Shown piece after piece: positions 56,862 through 64,000 of a DNA stretch of 64,000 nt; position 1 is the first letter of the stretch; the number at the start of each line of letters is the position of its first letter. The DNA lies in NCBI RefSeq assembly GCF_004010325.2, contig NZ_SADR02000012.1:1-64000 (forward strand), given 5' to 3'. The position numbers and the translations under genes were made by a program. Under the pieces are notes generated by a model. It saw only the letters and a list, made by a program, of their open reading frames with translations, was not told where the DNA came from and made no database searches. The stretch is from Mesorhizobium sp. M00.F.Ca.ET.216.01.1.1. Lineage in GTDB: Bacteria; Pseudomonadota; Alphaproteobacteria; Rhizobiales; Rhizobiaceae.

Positions 56862-57704
56862 TCAAAGTGACCATAATTTGGGCAGGCCCGCCTGCCCATT
56901 GAGCAATTCGACGAGCGGAACCAGCCGTTTGCGAAGCTGGTAGCCGTCCGTGGCGAAAAGCCTCGCAAGAAGCTTGCCAGATTTCTTCACGCTCCAGAAG
57001 CTGGCGTCGCCCTGGCTGCCGATGATCTCGCGGGTCGGGTCAAGCAGAGCCTCCGCCCGCGGCGAAACCATCAGCAGCGTCGCCATGGCGATGGCGCCGC
57101 CCGCCACCGCCGGGCGGCCAAGGGTGGCTGCAATGCCTGGCCCGATGCGAAAGTCCTCGGCGTGGACGAGCGCCCCGCCCTGGTTGACGCGCCAGCGGTC
57201 ATGAAAGCTGCCATGCTTTGCCTGTTCGCCCATGGCAAGGCGACCGAAGACGGTGGCCTCCAGCAGCAATGCCTCGGCGCTGGCGGCCAGTTCGACGTCG
57301 AGCGTGCGGGCAAAGGCCGAGCGATCAAAGACGATGGTCTCCTGCGGCAGCCAGGCAATGCGACCATGCCCGCCGACGCTCAGCCTCACCCGCACCTCGG
57401 CGCGGTCGGACGCGGCGCGGTAGATCTTCTCGCAAGCCTGGGTCGTTACAGTGGCTGAGGCGCCGGCGCCTACATCGATCTCCCAGCCAAGGCGGTCGCC
57501 GCCGGTCAACCCGCCGGCGGTGTTGATCAGGACGGCTTGCAGCGGATCGGCCGAGACCGCCGGCATGCGGATCTTGGCGGAGCCGTCCTGATAAAGTTGC
57601 TGGAGCCGCGTGCGACCACCACTGTTGGCGCAAACAAGCCGCGCCATTCCGGCGACGCGTTGGGCCGGCAGCGCCGAAGTCAGGCTATGTTCGATCGTGT
57701 CCAC
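56862..57704 (-). CDS. ureD: Urease accessory protein UreD
   Basis: About 280 residues from the GTG at 57704. Family motifs are [13 protein letters not shown] followed by [39 protein letters not shown], and [11 protein letters not shown]. UreD binds apo-urease and forms the nickel-insertion complex with UreF and UreG. The start is uncertain: the frame stays open back to 57926, with other GTG codons at 57722 and 57788, and none has a good Shine-Dalgarno site. I picked the one closest to the expected family N-terminus. It is divergent from the acyl-carrier-protein gene. Confidence 0.9.
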   Translation of the reverse strand: MDTIEHSLTSALPAQRVAGMARLVCANSGGRTRLQQLYQDGSAKIRMPAVSADPLQAVLINTAGGLTGGDRLGWEIDVGAGASATVTTQACEKIYRAASDRAEVRVRLSVGGHGRIAWLPQETIVFDRSAFARTLDVELAASAEALLLEATVFGRLAMGEQAKHGSFHDRWRVNQGGALVHAEDFRIGPGIAATLGRPAVAGGAIAMATLLMVSPRAEALLDPTREIIGSQGDASFWSVKKSGKLLARLFATDGYQLRKRLVPLVELLNGQAGLPKLWSL

Positions 57705-57747
57705 GACGCCATCGTTAAGCACTGCGCCGGCTTTGTCGATATATAGC

Positions 57748-57777
57748 TTGTTGCTTGACAGCGTTTCGGTTTCTATA
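57748..57777 (+). promoter_or_regulatory. Possible sigma-70 promoter for the acyl carrier protein gene
   Basis: TTGCTT and TATAGA are separated by 17 bases on the plus strand, about 130 bases upstream of the ACP gene. It overlaps one possible N-terminal extension of ureD. This is weak evidence, from sequence only. I found no nod-box-like repeat in this intergenic region. Confidence 0.25.
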
Positions 57778-57907
57778 GAGGGAGCCACCTTGGAACGATC
57801 ATGCAGCGTCTGGCGGGGTAAAGGGCGACGACGACGATTGGAATCCGGGGACAAAGGGGCGCTGATCAGTTGGCGTCGGGAAACGACAAAGTTGGGGAAG
57901 AAACCGA

Positions 57908-58162
57908 ATGGCTGACCAGCTGGCAACGGAAATCATCGCCAAGATCAAGGCTCATGCCGAGCCTGGCGGCGAAGAAATCACCACCAATACCGAATTGACC
58001 GCGCTGGGCATCCATTCGCTGGAACTGACGGAGATCATCTTCGATCTCGAGGAACAGTATGGCATCGAGATCGAGATGAACACGGTCGATGCCTGGAGCA
58101 ATCTGAAGAATGTCGGCGACATGGTCGAGGCGGTTCGCGCTCTGATCGCGAAAAAAGCCTAA
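57908..58162 (+). CDS. NodF-like acyl carrier protein
   Basis: An 84-residue acyl carrier protein. The phosphopantetheine site reads LGIHSLELTEIIFDLEE, so the usual Asp-Ser-Leu has become His-Ser-Leu, with the Ser near residue 37. The C-terminal half, IEIEMNTVDAWSNLKNVGDM then VEAVRAL, is strikingly like rhizobial NodF, which carries polyunsaturated acyl chains for Nod factors. The next gene, 4 bases on, is a NodE-like ketosynthase. No other nod gene is nearby, so this pair may make a special fatty acid for another lipid. Alternatively it is a non-symbiotic ancestor of nodFE. Confidence 0.88.
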   Translation: MADQLATEIIAKIKAHAEPGGEEITTNTELTALGIHSLELTEIIFDLEEQYGIEIEMNTVDAWSNLKNVGDMVEAVRALIAKKA

Positions 58163-58166
58163 CTGA

Positions 58167-59375
58167 ATGCAAAAGCGCGTCGTCATCACCGGCATCGGCG
58201 GAATATGCGGGCTCGGCACCAATGCGTCGGCGATCTGGAGCGAAATGCGGGCCGGCCGCTCGGCCATCGGCCCGATCGACAATCCGCTGCTGCATGACCT
58301 GAAGGTCAAGGTCGGCTGCGAAATCAAGGCGCTGCCCGATCATGGCATCGATCGCAAGCAGCTGGTGTCGATGGATCGCTTCAGCCTTCTGGCGACGATC
58401 GCGGCACGGGAGGCCGCGCAGCAGGCGGGGTTGACCTCGCACGCAGCCAACACCTACCGGATGGGCACCATCGTCGGCGTCGGCGTTTGCGGCTGGGAGG
58501 CGATCGAAGAAAATTATCGCGCCATCCTGATCGACAAGAGGAACCGCGCCGGCATCTTCACCGTGCCGAAAGTGATGCCCGGTGCCGCCGCCGGCCATGT
58601 CAGCATGAATCTCGGCCTGCGCGGACCGGTCTTCGGCGTCACCTCGGCCTGCTCGTCGTCCAACCACGCCATTGCCTCGGCGGTCGACCAGATCAGGCTC
58701 GGCCGCGCCGACGTCATGGTCGCGGGCGGCACCGACGCGCCGCTGGTCTGGGGTATCCTGAAAGGCTGGGAGGCACTGCGGGTGCTGTCGCCCGACACCT
58801 GCCGGCCGTTTTCGGCCGATCGCCAAGGCCTGGTGCTCGGCGAAGGCGCCGGCATGGTGGTGCTGGAGACTTACGAGCATGCCATGGCGCGCGGCGCCAC
58901 CATCCTTGCCGAGGTCGCCGGCGCCGGCCTTTCCGGCGATGCGTCCGACATTGTCGCGCCGACCATCGAAGGGCCGGAAGCGGCGATGCGCTTCTGCCTC
59001 GTCGACGCTCAGCTCAATCCGGAAGACGTCGACTATCTCAATGCGCATGGCACCGGCACCAAGGCCAACGACCAGATCGAAACGGCAGCGATCAAGCGTG
59101 TCTTCGGCGACCATGCCTACAAGCTTTCGATCTCGTCGACCAAGTCGATGCATGCCCACTGCCTTGGCGCCTCGGGCGGCCTGGAGCTGATTGCCTGCGT
59201 GATGGCGATCCGCGAAGGCATCGTGCCGCCGACGGCCAATTTTCGTGAGGCCGACGCCGATTGCGATCTCGATATCACGCCCAACGTTGCGCGCGAGCGC
59301 AAGGTGCGCGTCGCGCTCAGCAACGGGTTTGCCTTCGGCGGCACCAATGCGGTGCTGGCGTTCAAGGCGGTCTGA
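58167..59375 (+). CDS. NodE-like beta-ketoacyl-ACP synthase
   Basis: A 402-residue condensing enzyme. The active-site Cys is in [19 protein letters not shown] near 160, the two His are in [12 protein letters not shown] near 295 and [13 protein letters not shown] near 332. The start, [19 protein letters not shown], and the stretch [19 protein letters not shown] are close to rhizobial NodE as I remember it, more so than to FabF. It extends acyl chains on the partner carrier protein. The gene starts 4 bases after that protein's stop, implying co-expression. Confidence 0.9.
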   Translation: MQKRVVITGIGGICGLGTNASAIWSEMRAGRSAIGPIDNPLLHDLKVKVGCEIKALPDHGIDRKQLVSMDRFSLLATIAAREAAQQAGLTSHAANTYRMGTIVGVGVCGWEAIEENYRAILIDKRNRAGIFTVPKVMPGAAAGHVSMNLGLRGPVFGVTSACSSSNHAIASAVDQIRLGRADVMVAGGTDAPLVWGILKGWEALRVLSPDTCRPFSADRQGLVLGEGAGMVVLETYEHAMARGATILAEVAGAGLSGDASDIVAPTIEGPEAAMRFCLVDAQLNPEDVDYLNAHGTGTKANDQIETAAIKRVFGDHAYKLSISSTKSMHAHCLGASGGLELIACVMAIREGIVPPTANFREADADCDLDITPNVARERKVRVALSNGFAFGGTNAVLAFKAV

Positions 59376-59515
59376 CCGGAATTCATTCCGGCCATCATCC
59401 GGATACGGCGAAAGTTTTCGCCCGGCTTATTGATCGCGACCGTTGCCGCGCCTAGTTCTCTGCGACCCGGCACGCCCGTGCCGTTGCGCGCAAAATCCCC
59501 GACCAGGAGTTTTCG

Positions 59516-60220
59516 ATGACCGACCTGTCCGCCTTTCCGATCGCCGCGCGCTGGCCGGCCCGCCACCCCGATCGCATCCAGCTCTATTCGTTTCCGACGC
59601 CGAACGGGGTGAAAGTGTCGATCGCGCTGGAAGAACTCGGCCTGCCCTACGAGGCGCATGCGGTGAACATCGGCAAGAATGAAAGCTGGACGCCGGAATT
59701 CCTGTCGCTGAACCCCAACGGCAAGATACCGGCGATCATCGACCCGAATGGTCCGGGCGGCAAGCCGATCGGCCTGTTCGAATCCGGCGCCATCCTGCTC
59801 TATCTCACCGACAAGACCGGCAAGCTGATCCCCGCCGATCCCGCACGGCGCTACGAGACGATCCAGTGGGTGTTCTTCCAGATGGCGTTCATCGGCCCGA
59901 TGTTCGGACAGGTCGGCTTCTTCCACAAATTCGCCGGGCGCGAGATCGCCGACAAGCGCCCGCTGGAGCGCTATCGCGACGAATCGCGGCGGCTGATCGG
60001 CGTGCTCGAAACCAGGCTGAAGGGTCGCACCTGGATCATGGACGACGATTACACCATCGCCGACATCTCGATGCTCGGCTGGGTGCGCAACCTGATCGGC
60101 TTCTACGAGGCGAGGGAGCTTGTCGGCTTCGATGATTTCCCAACCGTGGCGGCATGGCTGGAGCGTGGCCTTGCCCGCCCGGCGGTTCAAAAAGGCCTCA
60201 ACATTCCTGCCAGGAACTAG
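59516..60220 (+). CDS. Glutathione S-transferase-family protein (YghU/YfcG-like)
   Basis: A 234-residue protein with an N-terminal thioredoxin-like domain (IQLYSFPTPNGVKVSIALEE near 20-40; NPNGKIPAI near 65; FESGAILLYL near 84) and a helical C-terminal domain with DDDYTIADISMLGWV. It resembles the nu-class bacterial enzymes YghU/YfcG, which act in disulfide-bond reduction or peroxide removal. CCAGGAG precedes the ATG at 59516. The 140-base gap after the ketosynthase gene suggests its own promoter. Confidence 0.88.
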   Translation: MTDLSAFPIAARWPARHPDRIQLYSFPTPNGVKVSIALEELGLPYEAHAVNIGKNESWTPEFLSLNPNGKIPAIIDPNGPGGKPIGLFESGAILLYLTDKTGKLIPADPARRYETIQWVFFQMAFIGPMFGQVGFFHKFAGREIADKRPLERYRDESRRLIGVLETRLKGRTWIMDDDYTIADISMLGWVRNLIGFYEARELVGFDDFPTVAAWLERGLARPAVQKGLNIPARN

Positions 60221-60256
60221 TCAGAACAGGCTAAAGCCGCGCGAAGGCGGCTTGGC

Positions 60257-60607
60257 CTATTTTGCCTTGGACTTGGACTTGGGCTTTGAGCCGCGCTTGC
60301 CCATGGCAGAGGCAGCCAGAGACGCGGCCCTTCTGGCAGTTGCAACAACCGCACCGGCCGCAACATTGGCTGTTGTCCTGACCGTGCGCATTGCACTGTC
60401 TGCCATCGACTCACTACCCGTTGCCGGCTTTCTGCGCTTGCCGGTTTTTGCCGCTGCTGCTGCAGCCGGCATCACCTTCTTGGGCGCCGCCTTGCCGAAA
60501 GTGGGTTTTGCATCCTTGGAACGCGCCGCCGTTGCGGGACCGGCGCCTGTCTTCGATTGAACTGCCCTGCCCTTGCCGGGCGCAGGCTTTCTTGCCTTGG
60601 TTACCAT
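60257..60607 (-). CDS. Lysine/alanine-rich basic protein (histone H1-like composition)
   Basis: A 116-residue protein made mostly of Lys, Ala, Arg, Pro and Ser: starts MVTKARKPAPGKGRAVQSKT and ends GKRGSKPKSKSKAK. A central segment, MADSAMRTVRTTANVAAGAV, could be a helix. The composition resembles bacterial histone H1-like nucleoid proteins, but there is no firm motif. The codon pattern and a plausible start make it a likely gene, though the opposite strand is also open over part of it. Function unknown; DNA binding is inference. Confidence 0.6.
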   Translation of the reverse strand: MVTKARKPAPGKGRAVQSKTGAGPATAARSKDAKPTFGKAAPKKVMPAAAAAAKTGKRRKPATGSESMADSAMRTVRTTANVAAGAVVATARRAASLAASAMGKRGSKPKSKSKAK

Positions 60608-60696
60608 CAGACCATTCCCTCAGCATGTCAGCATAATTGCCGTATCGATGATAACGGCCTGAAAATCTTAAGGTTCCCGTCGAATTTTCCTGCAAA

Positions 60697-61311
60697 TCAG
60701 AGGTGATCGCCGATCACCAGATCGGCGGGCCGCCGGCGGGCAAGCACGCGGTCGATGTTGGGCATGTCGTTGGAGGCGATCCAGGCGCGGGCGTCCTCGT
60801 CGGAACGGCCGTGGCCGTGCCATCGCTCCAGCAAACGGCGCTCAAGCTCGGCGCGCGGCACATCGACGAAAATCGTGAAATCGAACAGCGGCGCCAATCG
60901 CGACCATGGCTCCTCGTCGAGCAGCAGGTAATTGCCCTCGACCAGGATGAACTTGGTGTCGGCGGCGACGATCGCGGCGGCGGCGCGCGACAATTCCATG
61001 CTGCGGTCGAACACCGGGATGGCAATGTCGGGCTCGCCGGCGCGGATGCGCTTCAGCAAGGTCTCGAAGCCGGCAAAGTCAAAGGTTTCCGGGGCCCCTT
61101 TTCGCGAGCGAAGGCCGCGCTGATCGAGCACGATATCGTCGTAGTGGAAACCATCCATCGGCACCACTTCCGCCTCTGGCAGCAAATCATGCAGTTTCGC
61201 CGACAGCGTCGACTTGCCGGCACCCGGAGGGCCGGCGATGGCGACGATGACGCGCTGCGCCTTGCCGGCACGCTTGAAGATGGCGGCAGCGATATGGGCG
61301 ATCTCGGACAT
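60697..61311 (-). CDS. P-loop kinase, nucleoside/fructose kinase-like (FrcK-like)
   Basis: A 204-residue protein with Walker A AGPPGAGKST near 24-33, a PMDGFHYDD block near 52, a substrate loop with RSRKGAPETFDF near 69, and a Walker B-like FILVEGNYLLLDE near 118-130. This is the uridine-kinase/phosphoribulokinase-like group that includes rhizobial FrcK of the fructose operon and pantothenate kinase relatives. The ATG at 61311 is preferred over an upstream start. No fructose transporter genes are next to it here. The IS4 element and repeats lie just upstream. Confidence 0.78.
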   Translation of the reverse strand: MSEIAHIAAAIFKRAGKAQRVIVAIAGPPGAGKSTLSAKLHDLLPEAEVVPMDGFHYDDIVLDQRGLRSRKGAPETFDFAGFETLLKRIRAGEPDIAIPVFDRSMELSRAAAAIVAADTKFILVEGNYLLLDEEPWSRLAPLFDFTIFVDVPRAELERRLLERWHGHGRSDEDARAWIASNDMPNIDRVLARRRPADLVIGDHL

Positions 61312-61539
61312 GAGTGATTCCGCGTGACAATTCCGGCCGCATCTTGGCGGCAGTTGGCGCAAATTTCAAACCGCCGCGGTGCAGAATCTTTGAGACGCCG
61401 GAGGGACAGCGCCCCTCTCTGTCCTGCCGAACATCTCCCCCACAAGGGGGGAGATTGGCAGCTCGCTCGGTCGGCGTTCTTCTTGCAATGTCGGAGATTG
61501 GCGAAAGCGGAGATGACGGCCAATCTCCCCCCTTGTGGG

Positions 61540-62835
61540 CAGGGCTGTCCGGGGAAAGTCACGCATAGATGAAGCTCATCTGGTTTGGAGAGGAAGTGGG
61601 CCTGCGCTGACTTGGGTTGACGGGCGGCGGTTTGTCGATGGCGGCGATATTTCGTCGCTCGAAGAGACATCGGGCGACCAGATCGGTGAACCTGAGGATG
61701 GGCATGGCAATGCGACAGGCGCAGGCGGCGATGCGCAGCAGCGCGTAGGCGATCATGGCGGCGAAGAGCTGCAGACGGATGGCGTTGTCGTTGGTGCCGA
61801 GGAACTTGCGGATCTTCAGGTGCTGCTTGATCCAGCGGAACAACAGCTCGATCTGCCAGCGGCCCTTGTAGAGGGCTGCGATCTCGACGGCGGAGCGCTG
61901 GAGATCGTTGCTCAGAAGCGTGATGGTGTCGCCGTCCCGGCGCTGCACGGTGAGGCGTCGCAGTGGAATCGGCAGCTTGCGGTGGCTCTTGCTGGCAAGG
62001 CTCACCTCGGCGTCTTCGAGAACGGTGAAGCCGTCGCCTTGCGCGACCTCGACAGGGCGGTTGCTGAGCACCTCGAGCCCCATGTTGGATTTGGGCCGGG
62101 TGACGAAGAAGGCTTCGGCTGCGGCAATCGCCGTCCACCAGCCGTAATGGCAATAGCCCTTGTCGAACACATAGGTGGCGCCGGTCTCGATGGTGATCGT
62201 GCGGCCGATCTGGGCATCGTTGACATTGACATCGGTGATGTCGAGGACGCGCGGGCAGTCGCTGTCGGGGTCGTACACGACATGCAGCTTCATGCCGCGG
62301 ATGCGGCCGTTCGACTTGGCCCAGGCGCAGGCCTTGCCGAGCGGGATGGGCGTGGAATCGATCCGCCGCAGCATGGCCGCGCCTTCGCGGCGCGTGTGCC
62401 GGTCGAGCTGGTTGGCGAGGAGGTCGAAGGTCTCGGCAAACACGCCGACGGGGCGGCGCCGGTTGGCATCCGACAAGGTCGAGCGGCTCAGCCGATCGCT
62501 GCCCAGGTGATAATGATGCTGGCAGTTGGCATTCCAGCCGGCCTCCAGGCCGCGCAGGGTGTCAGCGCCGCTCAACTGCGCATAGATCAGCACCATGAGA
62601 TGGTCCCAACGGTGGAACGACTTGTCGTAGGCGTCCCCGTCGTGGCTATCCACAATCGTCTGGAAGCGGCGCCGATTGAGCGGTTCAACCAGCTTGCCAA
62701 GAATGCTAGGCCTAAAGTGCATGCCCCGTCCCTTTCTGAGTCTCGACAACCAGAAGGTAGACGGAAAAACCCCGTCTTGCGGGGCATGCGCATGCGGCAA
62801 TTCGATTCACCTCAAACTTTCCCCGGACAGCCCTG
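61540..62835. mobile_element. Complete IS4-family insertion sequence, 1296 bases
   Basis: Both ends carry the 20-base inverted repeat CAGGGCTGTCCGGGGAAAGT (61540-61559 and, inverted, 62816-62835). The flanks are CCTTGTGGG at 61531-61539 and again at 62836-62844, a 9-base direct duplication; because the duplicated site and the IS ends share letters it could be read as 5-9 bases. One transposase gene fills the element on the minus strand. The element appears intact. Confidence 0.9.
61559..62722 (-). CDS. IS4-family transposase
   Basis: A 387-residue DDE transposase. The N-terminal domain reads MHFRPSILGKLVEPLNRRRF and SFHRWDHLMVLIYAQLSGAD (the DUF4372 region). Catalytic acids are in LRRIDSTPIPLG (first Asp), YVFDKGYCHYGWW (second Asp) and ALYKGRWQIELLFRWIKQHL (Glu, with the IS4 Y-x2-R-x3-E-x6-K pattern). 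I chose the ATG at 62722, where homology begins; a longer in-frame start at 62800 would add 26 residues. The stop lies at the edge of the left inverted repeat. Nothing suggests inactivation. Confidence 0.92.
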   Translation of the reverse strand: MHFRPSILGKLVEPLNRRRFQTIVDSHDGDAYDKSFHRWDHLMVLIYAQLSGADTLRGLEAGWNANCQHHYHLGSDRLSRSTLSDANRRRPVGVFAETFDLLANQLDRHTRREGAAMLRRIDSTPIPLGKACAWAKSNGRIRGMKLHVVYDPDSDCPRVLDITDVNVNDAQIGRTITIETGATYVFDKGYCHYGWWTAIAAAEAFFVTRPKSNMGLEVLSNRPVEVAQGDGFTVLEDAEVSLASKSHRKLPIPLRRLTVQRRDGDTITLLSNDLQRSAVEIAALYKGRWQIELLFRWIKQHLKIRKFLGTNDNAIRLQLFAAMIAYALLRIAACACRIAMPILRFTDLVARCLFERRNIAAIDKPPPVNPSQRRPTSSPNQMSFIYA

Positions 62836-62883
62836 CCTTGTGGGGGAGATGTCCGGCAGGACAGAGAGGGGCGCGAAGGATCG

Positions 62884-62991
62884 CTACAGATCGGCTTCAT
62901 TCTGCACCGCGGCGTTCTTCGGCTGATGTTACGGCATGGATCCCAGGGTCTGCGCTCCGCTTCGCGTTCGCTCCGCCCTGGGATGACGAGG
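62884..62991. repeat. Second type of dispersed repeat (GC-rich hairpin)
   Basis: TCCCAGGG (62941-62948) and CCCTGGGA (62976-62983) enclose GTCTGCGCTCCGCTTCGCG and its partial mirror. The region up to 62935 (CTACAGATCGGCTTCATTCTG) belongs to the same element in copies I remember from Mesorhizobium genomes. It fills most of the 171 bases between the IS-bearing repeat and the next gene. Confidence 0.55.
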
Positions 62992-63006
62992 TGGGGAGGC
63001 GAGCGC

Positions 63007-64000
63007 TCAAGCAGGCACGGATTGACCGATCCGCAGGAAATCGCTGTCGAAGGCAATGTCTCGAGTCGAACCGTCGGCTGCCGTGAGGCGCATACGTCCT
63101 TGCGCTGTTGCGATGTCGCGCGGCGGCTCGCCGCTGGACAAGGGCACGGCGCCGATGACATGGCGGAAGGAGACCCTGCGGCCTTCGGCAAGGGCAAAGG
63201 CGGTCGCCACCCCTTCGCGCTTCAGCCAGTTGTCGCCGAGCGAGGCGGCGTGGCCGACCGCGGTGCACCCATCCTCGATGCCGAGCACGCCGCGGTGGCG
63301 GCCGCTCCACGGCGCATAGTCGCGCCCGCCATTGCTGATCCACAGCATGGTGACCGGCAGTTCGGCCGGGTTCTTCAGCACCAGCACGAGATCGGCCTCC
63401 GCCTGGCGCGCCAGCGCGGTCCAGCCCGGCCCGCCGTGATCGGCCTCGACCAGGGTGACGAAATCCTCGCGCAGCTGGTCCATGCGATAGTCGGTCAGGT
63501 CGACCGTGCCGCCGCCGGCGGCCGGAAAGCGTGTCAGGTCAATGGTGCGCGCGGGATAGGCGAGCAGGAAGCGGCCGCGGGCCGGATCGGGCTCCAGCGG
63601 ATCGTCAGGCGTTGCCGCAAACCGCTTCGGCGAGAACGCCAGCCTGCCGCCGTCCTTCATCGCCGTCATCGGGTGGTGGGCGACGGAAATGGCACCGGAA
63701 CCGCCGGAAAAGACATGCTCCTGGTAGAGAAAGGGGTGATCGTCGCGCAAGGTCAGGATCTTGTCGACGGTTGCGCCCATGACCAGATGCTGCAGCCGGA
63801 ACACAGCGCGCCAGCCATCGGCTGATGCCTTGCTCTCGACGACATCCCAGCGACTGTTGGCCGGCCAGCCATGCAGCGGTGCCGGCTCGACATCGCTGCG
63901 CGAGAACGGCGCGCAGAGGAAATCGCCGGAGAGGCGAACGGTGCCCTCGGGCAGGTCTTGCGGCAGCGTCTGGCGCGGCTCGTCGACCCAGGGCGCGCGA
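63007..64000 (-). CDS. Mutarotase-like protein, 3' part (runs off the window)
   Basis: The frame is open from the right edge to a stop at 63007, giving at least 330 residues; no start is seen. Segments include PAPLHGWPANSRWDVVES (upstream of 63805), then HLVMGATVDKILTLRDDHPF and YQEHVFSGGSGAISVAHHPM. The beta-rich pattern with HGW, RxxR-type turns and paired HH suggests a galactose-mutarotase-like (aldose epimerase) fold. Codons at 63804 or later are unlikely starts because coding continues upstream. Function on a particular sugar is not known. Confidence 0.65.
   Translation of the reverse strand, partial: RAPWVDEPRQTLPQDLPEGTVRLSGDFLCAPFSRSDVEPAPLHGWPANSRWDVVESKASADGWRAVFRLQHLVMGATVDKILTLRDDHPFLYQEHVFSGGSGAISVAHHPMTAMKDGGRLAFSPKRFAATPDDPLEPDPARGRFLLAYPARTIDLTRFPAAGGGTVDLTDYRMDQLREDFVTLVEADHGGPGWTALARQAEADLVLVLKNPAELPVTMLWISNGGRDYAPWSGRHRGVLGIEDGCTAVGHAASLGDNWLKREGVATAFALAEGRRVSFRHVIGAVPLSSGEPPRDIATAQGRMRLTAADGSTRDIAFDSDFLRIGQSVPA

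Larger units (their letters stand above)
61410..62874. repeat. Palindromic dispersed repeat, copy 3, split by an IS
   Basis: Left part 61410-61539 starts CGCCCCTCTCTGTCCTGCC and runs through CTCCCCCACAAGGGGGGAG. It continues to CCCCCCTTGTGGG, where the IS begins. The right part, 62836-62874, resumes at CCTTGTGGGGGAGATG and ends GACAGAGAGGGGCGC, completing the palindrome. The inner portion GGCAGCTCGCTCGGTCGGCG is identical to that of copy 2. So this copy was intact before the IS entered. Confidence 0.88.
61372..62914. repeat. Outer 16-base inverted repeats enclosing repeat copy 3 and the IS
   Basis: CGCCGCGGTGCAGAAT (61372-61387) and its perfect inverse ATTCTGCACCGCGGCG (62899-62914) flank the palindromic repeat copy 3 and the IS. 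The inverse arm is also the left part of another repeat (62884-62991), so this may be a chance pairing of two dispersed repeat fragments or a true composite element. Confidence 0.6.

Noticed and set aside
57705..57907. A nod box ahead of the NodF-like gene
   Set aside because: I looked for the conserved ATC-N9-GAT repeats and saw none; there is no basis to call it NodD-regulated.
57705..57926. Long N-terminal extension of UreD reaching into the divergent ACP gene
   Set aside because: It overlaps the ACP start, is arginine/proline-rich, and UreD family similarity starts near QRVAGMARL. The exact start remains open.

Overview
The window looks like chromosomal DNA of a Mesorhizobium-type member of the Rhizobiales: high GC, dense operons with 4-base start/stop overlaps, a rhizobial sorbitol/mannitol (smo-mtlK) operon, an FrcK-like kinase, NodF/NodE-like proteins, and dispersed palindromic repeats of a kind I associate from memory with Mesorhizobium genomes. 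Nearly everything is metabolic: transporters, catabolic enzymes and their regulators. I saw no tRNA, rRNA, CRISPR array, phage or conjugation gene. Mobile DNA is limited to the end of an ISAs1-type transposase at the left edge and one intact IS4-type element at 61.5-62.8 kb.

Layout. 0-5.6 kb (minus strand): a hydrolase/dehydrogenase pair of the 2-keto-3-deoxy-L-fuconate type, then a two-domain aldehyde dehydrogenase downstream of deoC. 5.8-28.2 kb: ferredoxin-NADP reductase (minus) divergent from hyuAB (plus); a six-gene minus-strand operon (molybdo-hydroxylase FAD subunit, fused 2Fe-2S/Mo subunit, 6-hydroxynicotinate-reductase-like protein, UPF0280 protein, amino-acid-synthesis family protein, MarR regulator); pncA and an NhaD-like antiporter (plus); a branched-chain-amino-acid-type ABC transporter, a membrane protein and pncB (minus). 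Three promoters in this stretch carry related 18-base palindromes (6745, 17847, 25162). This links hyuAB, the hydroxylase/reductase operon and the transporter into one proposed regulon for uptake and breakdown of a nitrogen heterocycle such as nicotinate or a relative. It is my best candidate for an undescribed system.

28.3-36 kb: a GcvA-like LysR regulator divergent from an agmatinase-family ureohydrolase and a polyamine-type ABC transporter, then a MATE exporter. 36-49 kb: the polyol operon smoEFGKS-mtlK plus a HAD phosphatase and an FGGY kinase, its SorC/DeoR-type regulator, a second LysR gene divergent from a DUF1127-like small protein, another HAD phosphatase and a class II aldolase. 49-57.8 kb: a complete urease system (ureDABCEFG plus a UreJ/HupE-type protein) interleaved with several unknown membrane or metal-binding proteins, and interrupted between ureB and ureC by two opposite-strand secreted-protein genes.

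57.9-64 kb: a NodF-like acyl carrier protein with a NodE-like ketosynthase, a glutathione transferase, a lysine/alanine-rich basic protein, a P-loop kinase, the IS4-type element inserted in a palindromic repeat, and the 3' part of a mutarotase-like gene running off the right edge.
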